Origin: Amnibacterium flavum
GTDB lineage: Bacteria; Actinomycetota; Actinomycetes; Actinomycetales; Microbacteriaceae
Length of the DNA stretch: 64,000 bases
Assembly: GCF_003097495.1 (NCBI RefSeq)
Contig: NZ_QEOP01000002.1
Span: 62,001 to 126,000 of the forward strand
Direction of reading: 5' to 3'
A model generated the notes under the pieces. It ran no database searches and had not been told where the DNA came from. It saw only the letters and a list, made by a program, of their open reading frames with translations. Within the stretch, counting starts at the first letter, position 1; each line of letters starts with the position of its first letter. Shown piece by piece: positions 43,348 through 52,735 of the stretch. The position numbers and the translations under genes were made by a program.

Positions 43348-43399
43348 GCATCCTCACATCCGGGTCGCCATAGGCTGGCGGGGACCCGGAAGGATGGCG

Positions 43400-43987
43400 A
43401 TGTCACTGCGTTCCCGCCTCGCACCCGCACTCGTCGTGCTCGGATTCGGCACGTTGCTCGCGCTCGGTGCGCCGCTCGCCGCCAGCGCCCACGACCAGCT
43501 CGAGTCGACCGATCCCGCCGAGGGCGCGACCGTCGAGAGTCTCGACGCCATCACCCTCACCTTCAGCGGCACCCTGCTGAGCATCGGCGAGGATCAGCGA
43601 TCCGCCGCCATCCAGGTGACCAGCGGCGACAGGTTCTACGAGGCGGGCTGTCCGGTCCTCGTCGACAACACGGCCACGACCGATGTCGCGCTCGGCGGCG
43701 CCGGCACCTACGACGTGCTGTGGCAGGTGGTGTCCTCCGACGGGCACACGATCTCGGGCGAGTACTCCTTCGACTACGCCCCGGCCGACGGCACGGAGCA
43801 GAGCGAGGGCAGCGCCACACCGCTCTGCGGAGATTCGACCGCAGCGGCCGACCAACCGAGTGACGACGCGGTCCTCATCGGGGCGGCGTTCACGATCGGC
43901 GCGCTCGCGATCATCGGCGTCGTCGTGGCCATCATCTTCGGGCGTCGGCGCAACGCCGGTGGATTCGGTCCGCCCGGGCAGGACTGA
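43400..43987 (+). CDS. CopC-domain copper-binding membrane protein
   Basis: A 195-residue protein. A signal peptide (about 1-29, ending PLAASA) precedes a CopC domain starting HDQLESTDPAEGATVESLD, where the mature N-terminal His is the copper ligand, with SSDGHTISGEYSFDY carrying the second His. A C-terminal helix (about 160-182) and a basic tail anchor it. Such proteins bind Cu(II) outside the membrane; no CopD fusion is present. ATG 43400 was chosen because GGAAGG sits 6 nt before it; the ATG at 43394 is too close. Confidence 0.9.
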   Translation: MSLRSRLAPALVVLGFGTLLALGAPLAASAHDQLESTDPAEGATVESLDAITLTFSGTLLSIGEDQRSAAIQVTSGDRFYEAGCPVLVDNTATTDVALGGAGTYDVLWQVVSSDGHTISGEYSFDYAPADGTEQSEGSATPLCGDSTAAADQPSDDAVLIGAAFTIGALAIIGVVVAIIFGRRRNAGGFGPPGQD

Positions 43988-44010
43988 CCGGGCCGCAGGC
44001 GGCAAGAACA

Positions 44011-44045
44011 GGTCGATCCGCCACCCATCGGGCGGCGGATCGACC
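44011..44045. terminator. Bidirectional hairpin between CopC-like and dehydrogenase genes
   Basis: GGTCGATCCGCC (44011-44022) and its perfect complement (44034-44045) form a 12-bp stem with an 11-nt loop between two convergent genes. No U-tract. Confidence 0.75.
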
Positions 44046-44073
44046 GGTGGTCACCGGGGCGGACGCCCTCGGA

Positions 44074-45099
44074 TCACGCGTTCGGTTCGACGATGACCTT
44101 CAGAGCCTGCGGATCGGTCGCGGCGGCCAGCGCCTCCTCGACGTCGTCGAGACCGAAGCGCGCGGTGACCAGCGCGTCGAGGTCGACCTTCCCGGATGCG
44201 ACGAGCTCGATCGCGAGCGGCCAGGTGTTCGCGTAACGGAACACCCCCGTCACCTCGAGCTCGCGCGCCTGGATGCGCGAGACGGGAAGCGGGTACTCGT
44301 CGGCTCCCATCCCGACCAGCACCGCACGTCCTCCGGGCTTCAGGGCGAGGATGCCGGCACGCACCGCCGGCTGCGCGCCCGACGCGTCGATGAAGACGTC
44401 GACGTCGAGCTCGAGCGAGGCGATGTCCTCCGCGCGCGGATCGATCACACGCGTCGCGCCGAAGCGCGTGGCGACCTCGAGCCGGTTGGCGGCGATGTCG
44501 CTGATGATGACCTCGCTCGCGCCGAAGGCCAGCGCGACCTGCAGGATCACGATGCCGATGGGTCCGGCACCCGAGATCAGGACGCGGCTCCCCGGACGGG
44601 TCCCCGCCTTCTGATTGCTCCAGATGCCGACCGACAGCGGCTCGCAGAGGGCCGCGGCGTCGAGGCTCATCGAGTCGGGGATCGCGTAGGCGTAGTCCGA
44701 CTGGATCACCGCGTACTGGGCGAAGGCGCCGTCGATCGGCGGGGTCGCGTAGAACTCCATGAACGGGCAGAGGTTGTAGGCGCCGCGCTTGCACTGCTCG
44801 CACACCCGGCAGGCCCGCTGCGGTTCGATCGAGACCCGCTCGCCGACACGGTCGGGGGAGACCCCCGAGCCGACTGCGACGATCGTCCCCGACGCCTCGT
44901 GGCCGAGGATCATCGGCTCCTCGACGATGAAGTCGCCGATCCGTCCCTCGTGGAAGTAGTGCACGTCCGACCCGCAGACGCCGACGGCGGCGATCTGGAT
45001 CAGGACCTGATCGGCGTCGAGGGGCGGGGTGGGAACGTCCTCGAGACGCACGACACCCTTCTCGATGAGCACGCTGGCACGCATTTGTTCGGTGGTCAT
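44074..45099 (-). CDS. Zinc-dependent polyol (sorbitol/xylitol) dehydrogenase
   Basis: A 341-residue medium-chain dehydrogenase. The catalytic zinc site is Cys42 (GVCGSDVHYFH), His67 and Glu68 (LGHEASG). Structural zinc uses Cys97, Cys100, Cys103 and Cys111 (CRVCEQCKRGAYNLC). The Rossmann motif is GAGPIGIVILQ, and VIISDIAANRLEVA ends in Asp, favouring NAD. It belongs to the sorbitol/xylitol dehydrogenase group. It is co-oriented with and 47 bp after the GH5 gene. Confidence 0.92.
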   Translation of the reverse strand: MTTEQMRASVLIEKGVVRLEDVPTPPLDADQVLIQIAAVGVCGSDVHYFHEGRIGDFIVEEPMILGHEASGTIVAVGSGVSPDRVGERVSIEPQRACRVCEQCKRGAYNLCPFMEFYATPPIDGAFAQYAVIQSDYAYAIPDSMSLDAAALCEPLSVGIWSNQKAGTRPGSRVLISGAGPIGIVILQVALAFGASEVIISDIAANRLEVATRFGATRVIDPRAEDIASLELDVDVFIDASGAQPAVRAGILALKPGGRAVLVGMGADEYPLPVSRIQARELEVTGVFRYANTWPLAIELVASGKVDLDALVTARFGLDDVEEALAAATDPQALKVIVEPNA

Positions 45100-45146
45100 G
45101 TCTGGTTCTCCATGGTCCTGTCGGGTTTGCCGTTCGACACGGCGGA

Positions 45147-46535
45147 TCAGCCCTGCTCGAGCTGGGTGACGAGTGATTCGCGGACGTCGCAGTTCTCGAA
45201 CGCGAACGAATCGGCGAGGGCGTCGAGTTCGCTGTCGTCGAGGCCGCGCAGCAGGTTCGCGTACTCCTCGGCGAGCGGCTCGGCGACGATGACGTTGAGC
45301 AGCAGGCGGCGCACGAAGTGGTAGCGACCGAACGGGTACGGCTCGAAGTCGGGGAACTCGCGCTCGATGAGCTCCTGCACCGGCACGGTGACGTCGGCGG
45401 GGCCGACCTCGTCGCTGCCCCACGCGTCGGCGGCCAGACGGTTCTTCTTGGCGACGAACGGGTCGAAGCGCTGCCGGTAGGGCGTGTCCGGGCGGACGCC
45501 GACCATGCCCTGCCGCCCGAGGTCCTTGTACATCCAGGACGCCCAGCTCACGTTGTGGCGCTTGTAGATCTCGAGCTGGTCGGCGAGGATCTGCCGCCGC
45601 TGCACGTCGACCGATTCGTCGTTGAAGTAGATGGGCGAGAACTCGCTGACCATGATCGGGGTGCCGGTGCGGCGGACGTACTCGGTGCGCTTGAGGAAGG
45701 TCTCCTCGACGACATCGCGGTCGATGTACTTGCCGTCGGTGATGCCCGGGTAGGGGCCGCCTCGTCCGAAGCCCGACGGCACGTAATCGTGCAGCGCGTA
45801 GACGACCCCGTCCTGCGGTTCGCCGAAGATGCCCCACTCGGTCGAGTAGGTGTTGCCGTCGAGGAAGATCAGGTGGTCGGGGTCGACGGCCTTGACCGCG
45901 GCGACGGCCCGGTCGTAGAACGGTCCGACCCTCTTGCTGGTCGAATCGGCCGGCTCGTTCATGATGTTGTAGCCGCTGACCCAGGGGTTGCCCTTGTACC
46001 GGTCGGCGATGACCTCCCACAGGTGGATCACGCGATCCTGGAAGTGCGGGTGGTCCCAGAACGTGTCGACGTGCGTCGGGTTGTCCGCGTGCCAGTCCTG
46101 GTTGTGGTAGCCGGGCAGGGCGTGCAGATCGATCATCGTGTAGACGCCGTGGCGTCCCGCCTGCTCGACGGCGCGGTCGAGGTGACGGAAACCGCCGTCG
46201 ATGATCTCGAAGGGACGCGCGTCGCTCTCGAGGTGACGGTAGTTGACGTTGACGCGGATCGAGTTGAACCCGCGTGAGCCGAGGAATTCGGCGTCCTTCT
46301 CGTTGAAGAAGGCCGTGAGGAGCCTCTCGAAGAATCGCTCGTACTTGTCGTCGCCGATCGCTTTGCGCACCTGCTGCCGCATGAAGGATTCGTTCGCCGC
46401 GTACCCCGTGATGAAGTTCTCCATGAGGAGCCACCCGCCGATGTTGGGACCGCGCAGACGGATGGCGTCTCCCGCCGCATCGATGAATTCATCACCTTTG
46501 ATGGCAATGTTGCGGGTGGGGGTTCCAGGCGCCAC
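45147..46535 (-). CDS. Cytoplasmic GH5-family glycoside hydrolase
   Basis: A 462-residue protein without a signal peptide. The GH5 cellulase-superfamily layout is clear: GPNIGGWLLMENFI at the start, NSIRVNVNYRHLE, IDLHALPGYHNQDWHAD, the acid/base Glu194 in GYNIMNEPA and the nucleophile Glu298 in PIMVSEFSP, with LDGNTYSTEW between. Absence of an export signal suggests it acts on an imported glycoside, whose sugar or polyol may feed the next-door dehydrogenase. GTG 46535 has GAAGGA 3 nt upstream; a TTG earlier is less likely. Confidence 0.9.
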   Translation of the reverse strand: MAPGTPTRNIAIKGDEFIDAAGDAIRLRGPNIGGWLLMENFITGYAANESFMRQQVRKAIGDDKYERFFERLLTAFFNEKDAEFLGSRGFNSIRVNVNYRHLESDARPFEIIDGGFRHLDRAVEQAGRHGVYTMIDLHALPGYHNQDWHADNPTHVDTFWDHPHFQDRVIHLWEVIADRYKGNPWVSGYNIMNEPADSTSKRVGPFYDRAVAAVKAVDPDHLIFLDGNTYSTEWGIFGEPQDGVVYALHDYVPSGFGRGGPYPGITDGKYIDRDVVEETFLKRTEYVRRTGTPIMVSEFSPIYFNDESVDVQRRQILADQLEIYKRHNVSWASWMYKDLGRQGMVGVRPDTPYRQRFDPFVAKKNRLAADAWGSDEVGPADVTVPVQELIEREFPDFEPYPFGRYHFVRRLLLNVIVAEPLAEEYANLLRGLDDSELDALADSFAFENCDVRESLVTQLEQG

Positions 46536-46593
46536 GTGTCCTTCTCTCAACCTCGTCGTCGGGGAGTATGTCGCGGGAGGGACACACGTGGCG

Positions 46594-46623
46594 AGCCTAC
46601 GGCCGCCCCGGGCAGGTGGTCAA
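46594..46623 (-). promoter_or_regulatory. Promoter of the GH5-dehydrogenase operon
   Basis: On the minus strand TTGACC (46618-46623) and TAGGCT (46594-46599) are separated by 18 bp. CACGTG palindromes lie at the expected start site (ACACGTGGC 46584-46592) and over the GTG start codon (GCCACGTGT 46531-46539), in inverted orientation. They are candidate operators for the SorC-type regulator encoded upstream. Confidence 0.6.
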
Positions 46624-46655
46624 GATTGAGCGCGAATGCGGTCTACAAGAGAGAC

Positions 46656-47654
46656 TTAATGCGGCGCGGGTCCGTCGAGAACCGCGAGAGCGAGGCTCCG
46701 GTCGAGGATCAGAGTCTGGAAGAGACCCGCCGCGGCGGCGGCACGGGTCGCCGAGGCCCGCTGCGCTCCGTAGCTGCTCGCGATCACATGGGGCACGCGC
46801 GCCAGCTGGGGGAGGGTGATGGCGATCACCCGTTCGTCGAGGACCTGCGGGACGAGGGTGCCGGTGGCGTCGAAGAGGCGCCCGCTGATCTCGCCGACGA
46901 CGCCGGCGGCGACTCCCCGGGCGCGCTCCTGCTCACTCGCCGCATCGTAGATCGACGACATCCCCTCGCCCCACGAGCCGATCGAGATCACGGCGAGCGT
47001 CAGACGGTCGTAGAAGTCGAATGCCATCGCGACGTCCGGCTGCTGGGAGAGCGCATGGGCGACGTAGCCGTCGGGGGCGAGCAGCGGTGCGTAGATCGGA
47101 TAGGCGGTTCCGCCGCTGATCTCCGCGGCCCGACGGATCGCCTCGACGCTTCCGGGAGAGGTGACCTCGTCGGTGAGATGCCCGGCCAGCTGCACGAGGG
47201 TGCAGGGTTCGAGGTGCTTCAGGTTGCGGGTGGTCTCGACGAGCGTGCGGCTCCAGGTGAGCCCGACGATGTCGCCGGACTGCACGGCCCCCGACACCAC
47301 ATCGGCCAGGGCCATGCCGACCTCGTGACGGGGTGCGGCGCTCGCTCCCGAGAGCACGATCGCCTTCGTGAGGCCGAGCTCGCTGCGGACGGCGGCGCTC
47401 AGTTCCTCGTCGACCACACCGGGGCGATGGATCTCGATCGTCACGATCCCGCTCTGCCGCGCGAGCTGGAGGAGGCGCGCCACCTGGAAACGGGTGATGC
47501 TGTGCCGCTCGGCGATCTGGACCATCGGGCTGTGGTCGAGGTAGTAGGCCTCCGCGACGCGGGCGGCCAGGGTCAGCTCCTGCTCCTCGGTGAGCCGCGT
47601 CGCGGCCTGACCGTCGATGGCGGGGCCGAGCGGGGGGCGTCCGCGACGTGCCAT
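46656..47654 (-). CDS. SorC/DeoR-type sugar-responsive regulator
   Basis: A 332-residue protein. The N-terminal helix-turn-helix (about 22-75) has VAEAYYLDHSPMVQIAERHSITRFQVARLLQLA. The sugar-binding SorC domain carries TKAIVLSGASAAPRHEVGMALADVV, VGLTWSRTL and SIGSWGEGMSSIY, the phosphosugar-binding hallmarks. It probably senses a sugar phosphate and controls the GH5-dehydrogenase genes 120 bp downstream. ATG 47654 sits in a GC-rich context with no obvious ribosome binding site. Confidence 0.9.
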   Translation of the reverse strand: MARRGRPPLGPAIDGQAATRLTEEQELTLAARVAEAYYLDHSPMVQIAERHSITRFQVARLLQLARQSGIVTIEIHRPGVVDEELSAAVRSELGLTKAIVLSGASAAPRHEVGMALADVVSGAVQSGDIVGLTWSRTLVETTRNLKHLEPCTLVQLAGHLTDEVTSPGSVEAIRRAAEISGGTAYPIYAPLLAPDGYVAHALSQQPDVAMAFDFYDRLTLAVISIGSWGEGMSSIYDAASEQERARGVAAGVVGEISGRLFDATGTLVPQVLDERVIAITLPQLARVPHVIASSYGAQRASATRAAAAAGLFQTLILDRSLALAVLDGPAPH

Positions 47655-47899
47655 GGTGTCCTCGATCCGTTGTCCCGCGCCCCTCGGCGCGCACATCCAC
47701 CGGGCCGGCAAGTGCGCCCGTAGCTGGTTATTATCCACAACTGGAAGCAATTCGGCACTCGTCTGTGGTCGTTTGTCGCGAGCGCCTGAGCTGGCGGGTT
47801 CTCTGCGATGCCTCCGGCGCCTGGGAAAAGGGGCCGATGTCATCCGCAGGAAACACGTGCGCGGCTAGGCTGATCGCACAATCGAATATCGGCCGCAAC
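47655..47899. promoter_or_regulatory. Divergent upstream region of sorC-type gene and glycine riboswitch
   Basis: Gene-free 245 bp. A locally AT-richer patch (GGTTATTATCCACAACTGG near 47727-47745) probably holds the promoter of the regulator gene on the minus strand. On the plus strand TAGGCT (47866-47871) is a candidate -10 box for the riboswitch transcript. No clear operator palindrome was identified. Confidence 0.4.
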
Positions 47900-48116
47900 A
47901 CGATGCGGGAGAGTCGGTCAGAGCCTTCACGAGGGCGAGCCGGCACCGAAGGAGCAAGCTCCCCGCCAATCTCTCAGGTCATCAGTACCGCATCGACTGG
48001 CCACTCTGAAAAGTCAGGTCGACCCCGGGTTCACGCCCTCGGCTGCGATCTCGCCCACGGTGAAAGCCCGAGCCACGGCTCGAGCGAAACTCTCAGGCAC
48101 CATGACAGAGGGGGAG
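47900..48116 (+). ncRNA. Tandem glycine riboswitch
   Basis: Two aptamers of the glycine class lie in tandem upstream of gcvT. Aptamer 1 (about 47902-47996) contains GCGGGAGAGTC, CCGAAGGAGCAA, CGCCAATCTCTCAGG and the closing AGTACCGCATC. Aptamer 2 (about 47998-48116) contains CACTCTGAAAAGTC, a variable arm, GGTGAAAGCCC, GAGCGAAACTCTCAGGCACC and ATGACAGAGGGGGA. The paired arrangement and the downstream glycine-cleavage genes fit an ON switch that opens when glycine is high. Confidence 0.95.
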
Positions 48117-48156
48117 TTTCACCACCGCCATCACCTGCGCCCTGGAGAACTCCGAG

Positions 48157-49338
48157 ATGACCGATACCGATGCCTCCGCACCCGCCGACGCGGGCGAGGA
48201 ACTGCTGAGCCCGCTGCACGAGGCGCACGTCGCCCTCGGGGCGAGCTTCACCGATTTCGCCGGCTGGCAGATGCCGGTCCGCTACTCGAGCGACCTGGCC
48301 GAGCATCATGCGGTGCGAACGGCGGCCGGACTCTTCGACCTCTCGCACATGGGGGAGATCCTCGTGCTCGGCCCCGATGCCGCCGCGGCACTCGACTACG
48401 CGCTCGCGGGTCGGATGTCGGCGCTCGATGAGGGACGCGCGAAGTACACGCTGATCCTCACCGAGGCGGGAGGGGTCATCGACGACCTCATCGTCTACCG
48501 CACGGGTCCCGACCGGTTCCTGGTCGTCGCGAACGCGTCCAACCGCGAGGTCGTCGCCGAGACGCTCCGCGCACGCGCGGACGGTTTCGACGCGCTCGTC
48601 GAGGACGAGAGCGGGGATATCGCGCTCATCGCGATCCAGGGCCCGAAGTCCGCCGAGATCCTGGCGAACGTCGAGGACCTCCTCGCCGACGACGGCGCGA
48701 TCGGCGATGCGCTCGACTCGCTCGGGTACTACCGGGTGCTCCGCGGCTCCTACCTCGCCCTGCCCGTGCTCATCGCGCGCACCGGCTACACCGGTGAGGA
48801 CGGCTTCGAGATCTACATCGCGCCCGATCGGGTCCGCTCGCTCTGGGATGCGATCCTCGAGACCGGAGCGGGTGCCGGCATCGTGCCCGCCGGCCTCGCG
48901 AGCCGCGACACCCTCCGCCTCGAAGCGGGCATGCCGCTCTACGGACACGAACTGGGCGTCGACGTGCTTCCCGCTCAGGCGGGCCTCGGCCGCGCCGTGG
49001 CCCTCGGCGACGACCGCGACTTCGTCGGTCGCGCGGCCGTCGAGTCCGGTGCCGCGCCCGAACCCGACTCGCTCCTCGCGGGCCGTGTGCTCGTCGGACT
49101 CGCGTCCGAGGGGCGTCGAGCGGGCCGGGCCGGTTACCGCGTCTTCCGCGACGACGGGAGCGATGCCGTCGGCCTCGTCACGAGCGGTGCGCTGTCGCCC
49201 ACCCTCGGCTATCCGATCGCGATGGCCTATGTCGACCCTTCCGAGAGCGTGGCCGGCACCGTCCTGTCCATCGACGTCCGCGGCAGCCGGATCGCCGCCA
49301 CCGTCGTCACCCTTCCCTTCTACAAGCGAGAAAGCTGA
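48157..49338 (+). CDS. gcvT: Glycine cleavage system T protein (aminomethyltransferase)
   Basis: A 393-residue T-protein, transferring the aminomethyl carbon from H-protein to tetrahydrofolate. Motifs: [42 protein letters not shown], and the folate-binding [19 protein letters not shown]. The ATG lies 41 nt after the second aptamer; GGAG (near 48142) provides the ribosome binding site. gcvH follows after 4 nt. Confidence 0.96.
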   Translation: MTDTDASAPADAGEELLSPLHEAHVALGASFTDFAGWQMPVRYSSDLAEHHAVRTAAGLFDLSHMGEILVLGPDAAAALDYALAGRMSALDEGRAKYTLILTEAGGVIDDLIVYRTGPDRFLVVANASNREVVAETLRARADGFDALVEDESGDIALIAIQGPKSAEILANVEDLLADDGAIGDALDSLGYYRVLRGSYLALPVLIARTGYTGEDGFEIYIAPDRVRSLWDAILETGAGAGIVPAGLASRDTLRLEAGMPLYGHELGVDVLPAQAGLGRAVALGDDRDFVGRAAVESGAAPEPDSLLAGRVLVGLASEGRRAGRAGYRVFRDDGSDAVGLVTSGALSPTLGYPIAMAYVDPSESVAGTVLSIDVRGSRIAATVVTLPFYKRES

Positions 49339-49342
49339 GCCG

Positions 49343-49717
49343 ATGTCCCGCGAGAACGAACTGAAGTACACCTCCGAGCACGAGTGGGTCGATGCCGGTG
49401 ACGGCGTCGCGACGGTCGGTGTGACCGCCTACGCGGCGGGCCAGCTGGGCGACGTCGTCTACGTCGACCTGCCCGCCGTCGGCACCGAGGTCGAGGCCGG
49501 GAGCTCGATCGGCGAGATCGAGTCGACCAAATCGGTCGGCGAGCTCTACTCCCCGGTCACCGGAACCGTCGTCGAGGTGAACGACGCGGTCGCAGCGACC
49601 CCCGAGCTCGTCAACAGCGACCCTCTCGGCGAGGGGTGGCTCGTGAAGGTCTCGTTCGAGGCGCTCCCCGATCTGCTCGACCTCGACGAGTACACCTCGC
49701 TCACCACGGAGGCCTGA
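49343..49717 (+). CDS. gcvH: Glycine cleavage system H protein
   Basis: A 124-residue lipoyl carrier. The lipoylation site is Lys63 in [18 protein letters not shown], with KYTSEHEWV at the start and [13 protein letters not shown] near the end. The lipoyl arm shuttles the aminomethyl group between GcvP, GcvT and the dihydrolipoyl dehydrogenase. No lipoate or lpd gene is in the window. gcvP begins 3 nt after its stop. Confidence 0.96.
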   Translation: MSRENELKYTSEHEWVDAGDGVATVGVTAYAAGQLGDVVYVDLPAVGTEVEAGSSIGEIESTKSVGELYSPVTGTVVEVNDAVAATPELVNSDPLGEGWLVKVSFEALPDLLDLDEYTSLTTEA

Positions 49718-49719
49718 CG

Positions 49720-52671
49720 ATGACGGACACCCTTCCCGCGGTCCCGGTCACGACGCTCGCGGGCGGGTCCTTCGTGCGCCGTCACATCGGCACCGACGCG
49801 TCCGCGCAGCAGCGCATGCTCGACGCTGTCGGCTACGGCTCCGTCGACGAGCTGATGGACGCCGCCGTCCCGCGCGGCATCCGGCTCGACGAGACGCTGC
49901 CGAGCAGCATCCCCGTCGCGGCCACCGAGGCCGAGACGATCGCCGAGCTCCGCAGCCTCGCCGCCCGCAACACCGTGCGCCGATCGATGATCGGTCTCGG
50001 GTACTACGACACCCTCACGCCCGCGGTCATCACCCGCAACGTGCTCGAGAATCCGAGCTGGTACACGGCGTACACGCCCTACCAGCCCGAGATCTCCCAG
50101 GGCCGGCTCGAGGCGCTCATCAACTTCCAGACCATGGTCGCCGAGCTGACCGGGCTCGCGACCGCCAACTCGTCGATGCTCGACGAGGCGACCGCCGTCG
50201 TCGAGGGCATGCTGCTCGCGCGCCGCGCATCCAAGTCGAAGTCGGTGCGGTTCCTCGTCGACACGGACGCCCTCCCGCAGTCCATCGCGCTGCTCGAGCA
50301 CCGCGCTCAGGCCGTCGGGATCGAGCTCGTCCTGGTCGACTTCGCTGCGGGGGAGACCCCCGAGGGCGACTACTTCGGTCTGCTCGTGCAGTACCCGGGC
50401 GCATCCGGCCGGGTGTGGGATCCGTCTGCCGTTTTCGCCGCAGGCTCCGCCGCCGGTGCGATCGGCGTGGTCGCCGCCGACCTGCTGGCCCTGACCCTGA
50501 TCACGTCGCCCGGCGAGCTCGGTGCGGACGTCGCCGTCGGAACCAGCCAGCGATTCGGTGTCCCGATGGGCTTCGGCGGGCCGCACGCCGGCTACATGGC
50601 GGTGCGCGCGGGGCTCGAGCGCCAGCTCCCGGGTCGCCTGGTCGGCGTGAGCCAGGATGCCGCGGGCCAGCCGGCCTACCGGCTCAGCCTGCAGGCGCGC
50701 GAGCAGCACATCCGTCGTGAGAAGGCCACGAGCAACATCTGCACCGCCCAGGTCCTGCTCGCCGTGATGGCGAGCATGTACGCGGTCTACCACGGCCCCG
50801 ACGGACTGCGGCACATCGCCCGTTCGGTGCATGCCGCTGCCGCGGCGACGGCGCGCGAGCTCCGCGCAGCCGGTCTCGACGTCCGCTCCGACGGGTTCTT
50901 CGATACCATCCAGGTCGCGGTCGCCGATGCCGACGCGACCCTGGCGAGAGGCCGCGATCGCGGCGTGCTCCTGCGCCGGGTGGACGAGAAGACCGTCGCG
51001 CTGAGCTTCGACGAGGTCTCCGCCGGCGAGGTCTCCGCCGGTGCACTCGATCTGCTGTCGATCTTCGACGGCGACGCCGACTCGGCTCCCGCCCTCGACG
51101 GCGGTCTCTTCGCCGAACGCGACGCGTTCGCGCTCGGGGCTCTGCCCGAGTCGCTGCGCCGCACGAGCGACTTCCTCACGCACTCGGTGTTCCGCACGCA
51201 CCACTCCGAGACGTCGATGATGCGGTACCTGCACTACCTCGCGAGCCTCGACTACGCGCTCGACCGCGGCATGATCCCACTCGGGTCCTGCACGATGAAG
51301 CTCAACGCGGCGACCGAGATGCAGGCGGTCACCTGGCCCGAGTTCGCCGGGATCCACCCGTTCGCCCCCGCCGAGGATGTCGCAGGCTACCTGCAGCTCA
51401 TCGGCGAGCTCGAGGGGTGGCTGGCCGAGGTCACGGGGTACGACGAGGTCTCGCTGCAGCCCAACGCGGGCAGTCAGGGCGAGCTCGCCGGACTGCTCGC
51501 GATCCGCGGGTACCACCTCTCCCGTGGCGATGCCACCCGCACGGTCTGCCTCATCCCGTCGAGCGCGCACGGCACCAACGCCGCCTCCGCCGTTCTCGCG
51601 GGCATGAAGGTCGTCGTCGTGGCCTGCGACAGCCTCGGCAACGTCGACCTCGACGACCTGCGGGCCAAGATCGCCGCGCACGCCGACGATCTCGCCGCGC
51701 TGATGATCACCTACCCGTCGACGCACGGCGTGTACGAGCACGAGGTCCGCGCGATCACGGATGCGGTGCACGAGGCGGGCGGCCAGGTCTACGTCGACGG
51801 CGCCAACCTCAACGCGCTGCTCGGCTACTCGCGCTTCGGCGACTTCGGCGGAGACGTCTCGCACCTGAACCTGCACAAGACGTTCTGCATCCCGCACGGC
51901 GGTGGAGGACCCGGCGTCGGACCGGTCGCTGCGAAGGTGCATCTCGCCCCGTTCCTGCCCGGTCATCCGTTCTCCCAGCGCGGCGCCGCCGAGTTCCGCG
52001 GGGGACCGGTCTCGGCGGCACCGTTCGGCTCGCCGTCGATCCTGCCGATCAGCTGGGCCTACGTCAGGATGATGGGCGCCGACGGCCTGCGGGACGCGAC
52101 CGGTGCCGCCGTGCTGTCGGCGAACTACATCGCCTCGCGCCTGGCCGAGCACTACCCGGTGCTCTACAAGGGCGACAACGGCCTCGTCGCGCACGAGTGC
52201 ATCCTCGACCTCCGCCCGCTGACCGCGGCCACCGGGGTCACCGTCGACGACGTGGCCAAGCGCCTCATCGACTACGGCTTCCACGCCCCGACGATGTCGT
52301 TCCCGGTCCCGGGCACGCTCATGGTCGAGCCCACCGAGAGCGAGGACCTCGCCGAGCTCGATCGCTTCGTCGACGCGATGATCGCGATCAAGGGCGAGGC
52401 CGAGCGCGTCGGCGCAGGGGACTGGCCCGTCGACGACAACCCGCTCCGCGGCGCCCCGCACACGGCTCAGTCGATCGCGGTCGCCGACTGGTCGCACCCG
52501 TACTCGCGGGAGGATGCGGTGTATCCATTCGTGGGCGCATCCGATGTCGACGCGGCGACCGAGACGGCACGGGTGCGCGGGAAGTACTGGCCTCCCGTCC
52601 GCCGCATCGACCAGGCCTACGGCGACCGCAACCTGGTCTGCGCCTGCCCGCCCCCGGAAGCCTTCGCCTGA
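49720..52671 (+). CDS. gcvP: Glycine dehydrogenase (decarboxylating), P protein
   Basis: A 983-residue single-chain P-protein with both halves of the PLP-enzyme tandem. The first half has [22 protein letters not shown] and the second the catalytic PLP Lys720 in [18 protein letters not shown], with [12 protein letters not shown] and [16 protein letters not shown]. It decarboxylates glycine onto the H-protein lipoyl group. It ends the riboswitch-controlled gcvTHP operon, followed by a long terminator stem. Confidence 0.97.
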   Translation: MTDTLPAVPVTTLAGGSFVRRHIGTDASAQQRMLDAVGYGSVDELMDAAVPRGIRLDETLPSSIPVAATEAETIAELRSLAARNTVRRSMIGLGYYDTLTPAVITRNVLENPSWYTAYTPYQPEISQGRLEALINFQTMVAELTGLATANSSMLDEATAVVEGMLLARRASKSKSVRFLVDTDALPQSIALLEHRAQAVGIELVLVDFAAGETPEGDYFGLLVQYPGASGRVWDPSAVFAAGSAAGAIGVVAADLLALTLITSPGELGADVAVGTSQRFGVPMGFGGPHAGYMAVRAGLERQLPGRLVGVSQDAAGQPAYRLSLQAREQHIRREKATSNICTAQVLLAVMASMYAVYHGPDGLRHIARSVHAAAAATARELRAAGLDVRSDGFFDTIQVAVADADATLARGRDRGVLLRRVDEKTVALSFDEVSAGEVSAGALDLLSIFDGDADSAPALDGGLFAERDAFALGALPESLRRTSDFLTHSVFRTHHSETSMMRYLHYLASLDYALDRGMIPLGSCTMKLNAATEMQAVTWPEFAGIHPFAPAEDVAGYLQLIGELEGWLAEVTGYDEVSLQPNAGSQGELAGLLAIRGYHLSRGDATRTVCLIPSSAHGTNAASAVLAGMKVVVVACDSLGNVDLDDLRAKIAAHADDLAALMITYPSTHGVYEHEVRAITDAVHEAGGQVYVDGANLNALLGYSRFGDFGGDVSHLNLHKTFCIPHGGGGPGVGPVAAKVHLAPFLPGHPFSQRGAAEFRGGPVSAAPFGSPSILPISWAYVRMMGADGLRDATGAAVLSANYIASRLAEHYPVLYKGDNGLVAHECILDLRPLTAATGVTVDDVAKRLIDYGFHAPTMSFPVPGTLMVEPTESEDLAELDRFVDAMIAIKGEAERVGAGDWPVDDNPLRGAPHTAQSIAVADWSHPYSREDAVYPFVGASDVDAATETARVRGKYWPPVRRIDQAYGDRNLVCACPPPEAFA

Positions 52672-52680
52672 TCCGCTGAC

Positions 52681-52730
52681 TTGCCCGGTTCAGGCAGTGT
52701 TCTCGCGCGAACACTGCCTGAACTGGGCAA
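52681..52730. terminator. 21-bp stem terminator between gcvP and the symporter gene
   Basis: Two 21-nt arms (52681-52701 and 52710-52730) pair with one mismatch around an 8-nt loop. The core GTTCAGGCAGTGTT is unrelated to the other terminators. The neighbouring genes converge here, so termination from both sides is expected. Confidence 0.8.
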
Positions 52731-52735
52731 CTCGG

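Noticed and set aside
30000-43400. Genomic or phage island based on the accessory gene mix
   Set aside because: No integrase, tRNA target, direct repeat ends or compositional change was seen; codon use looks like that of the flanks.
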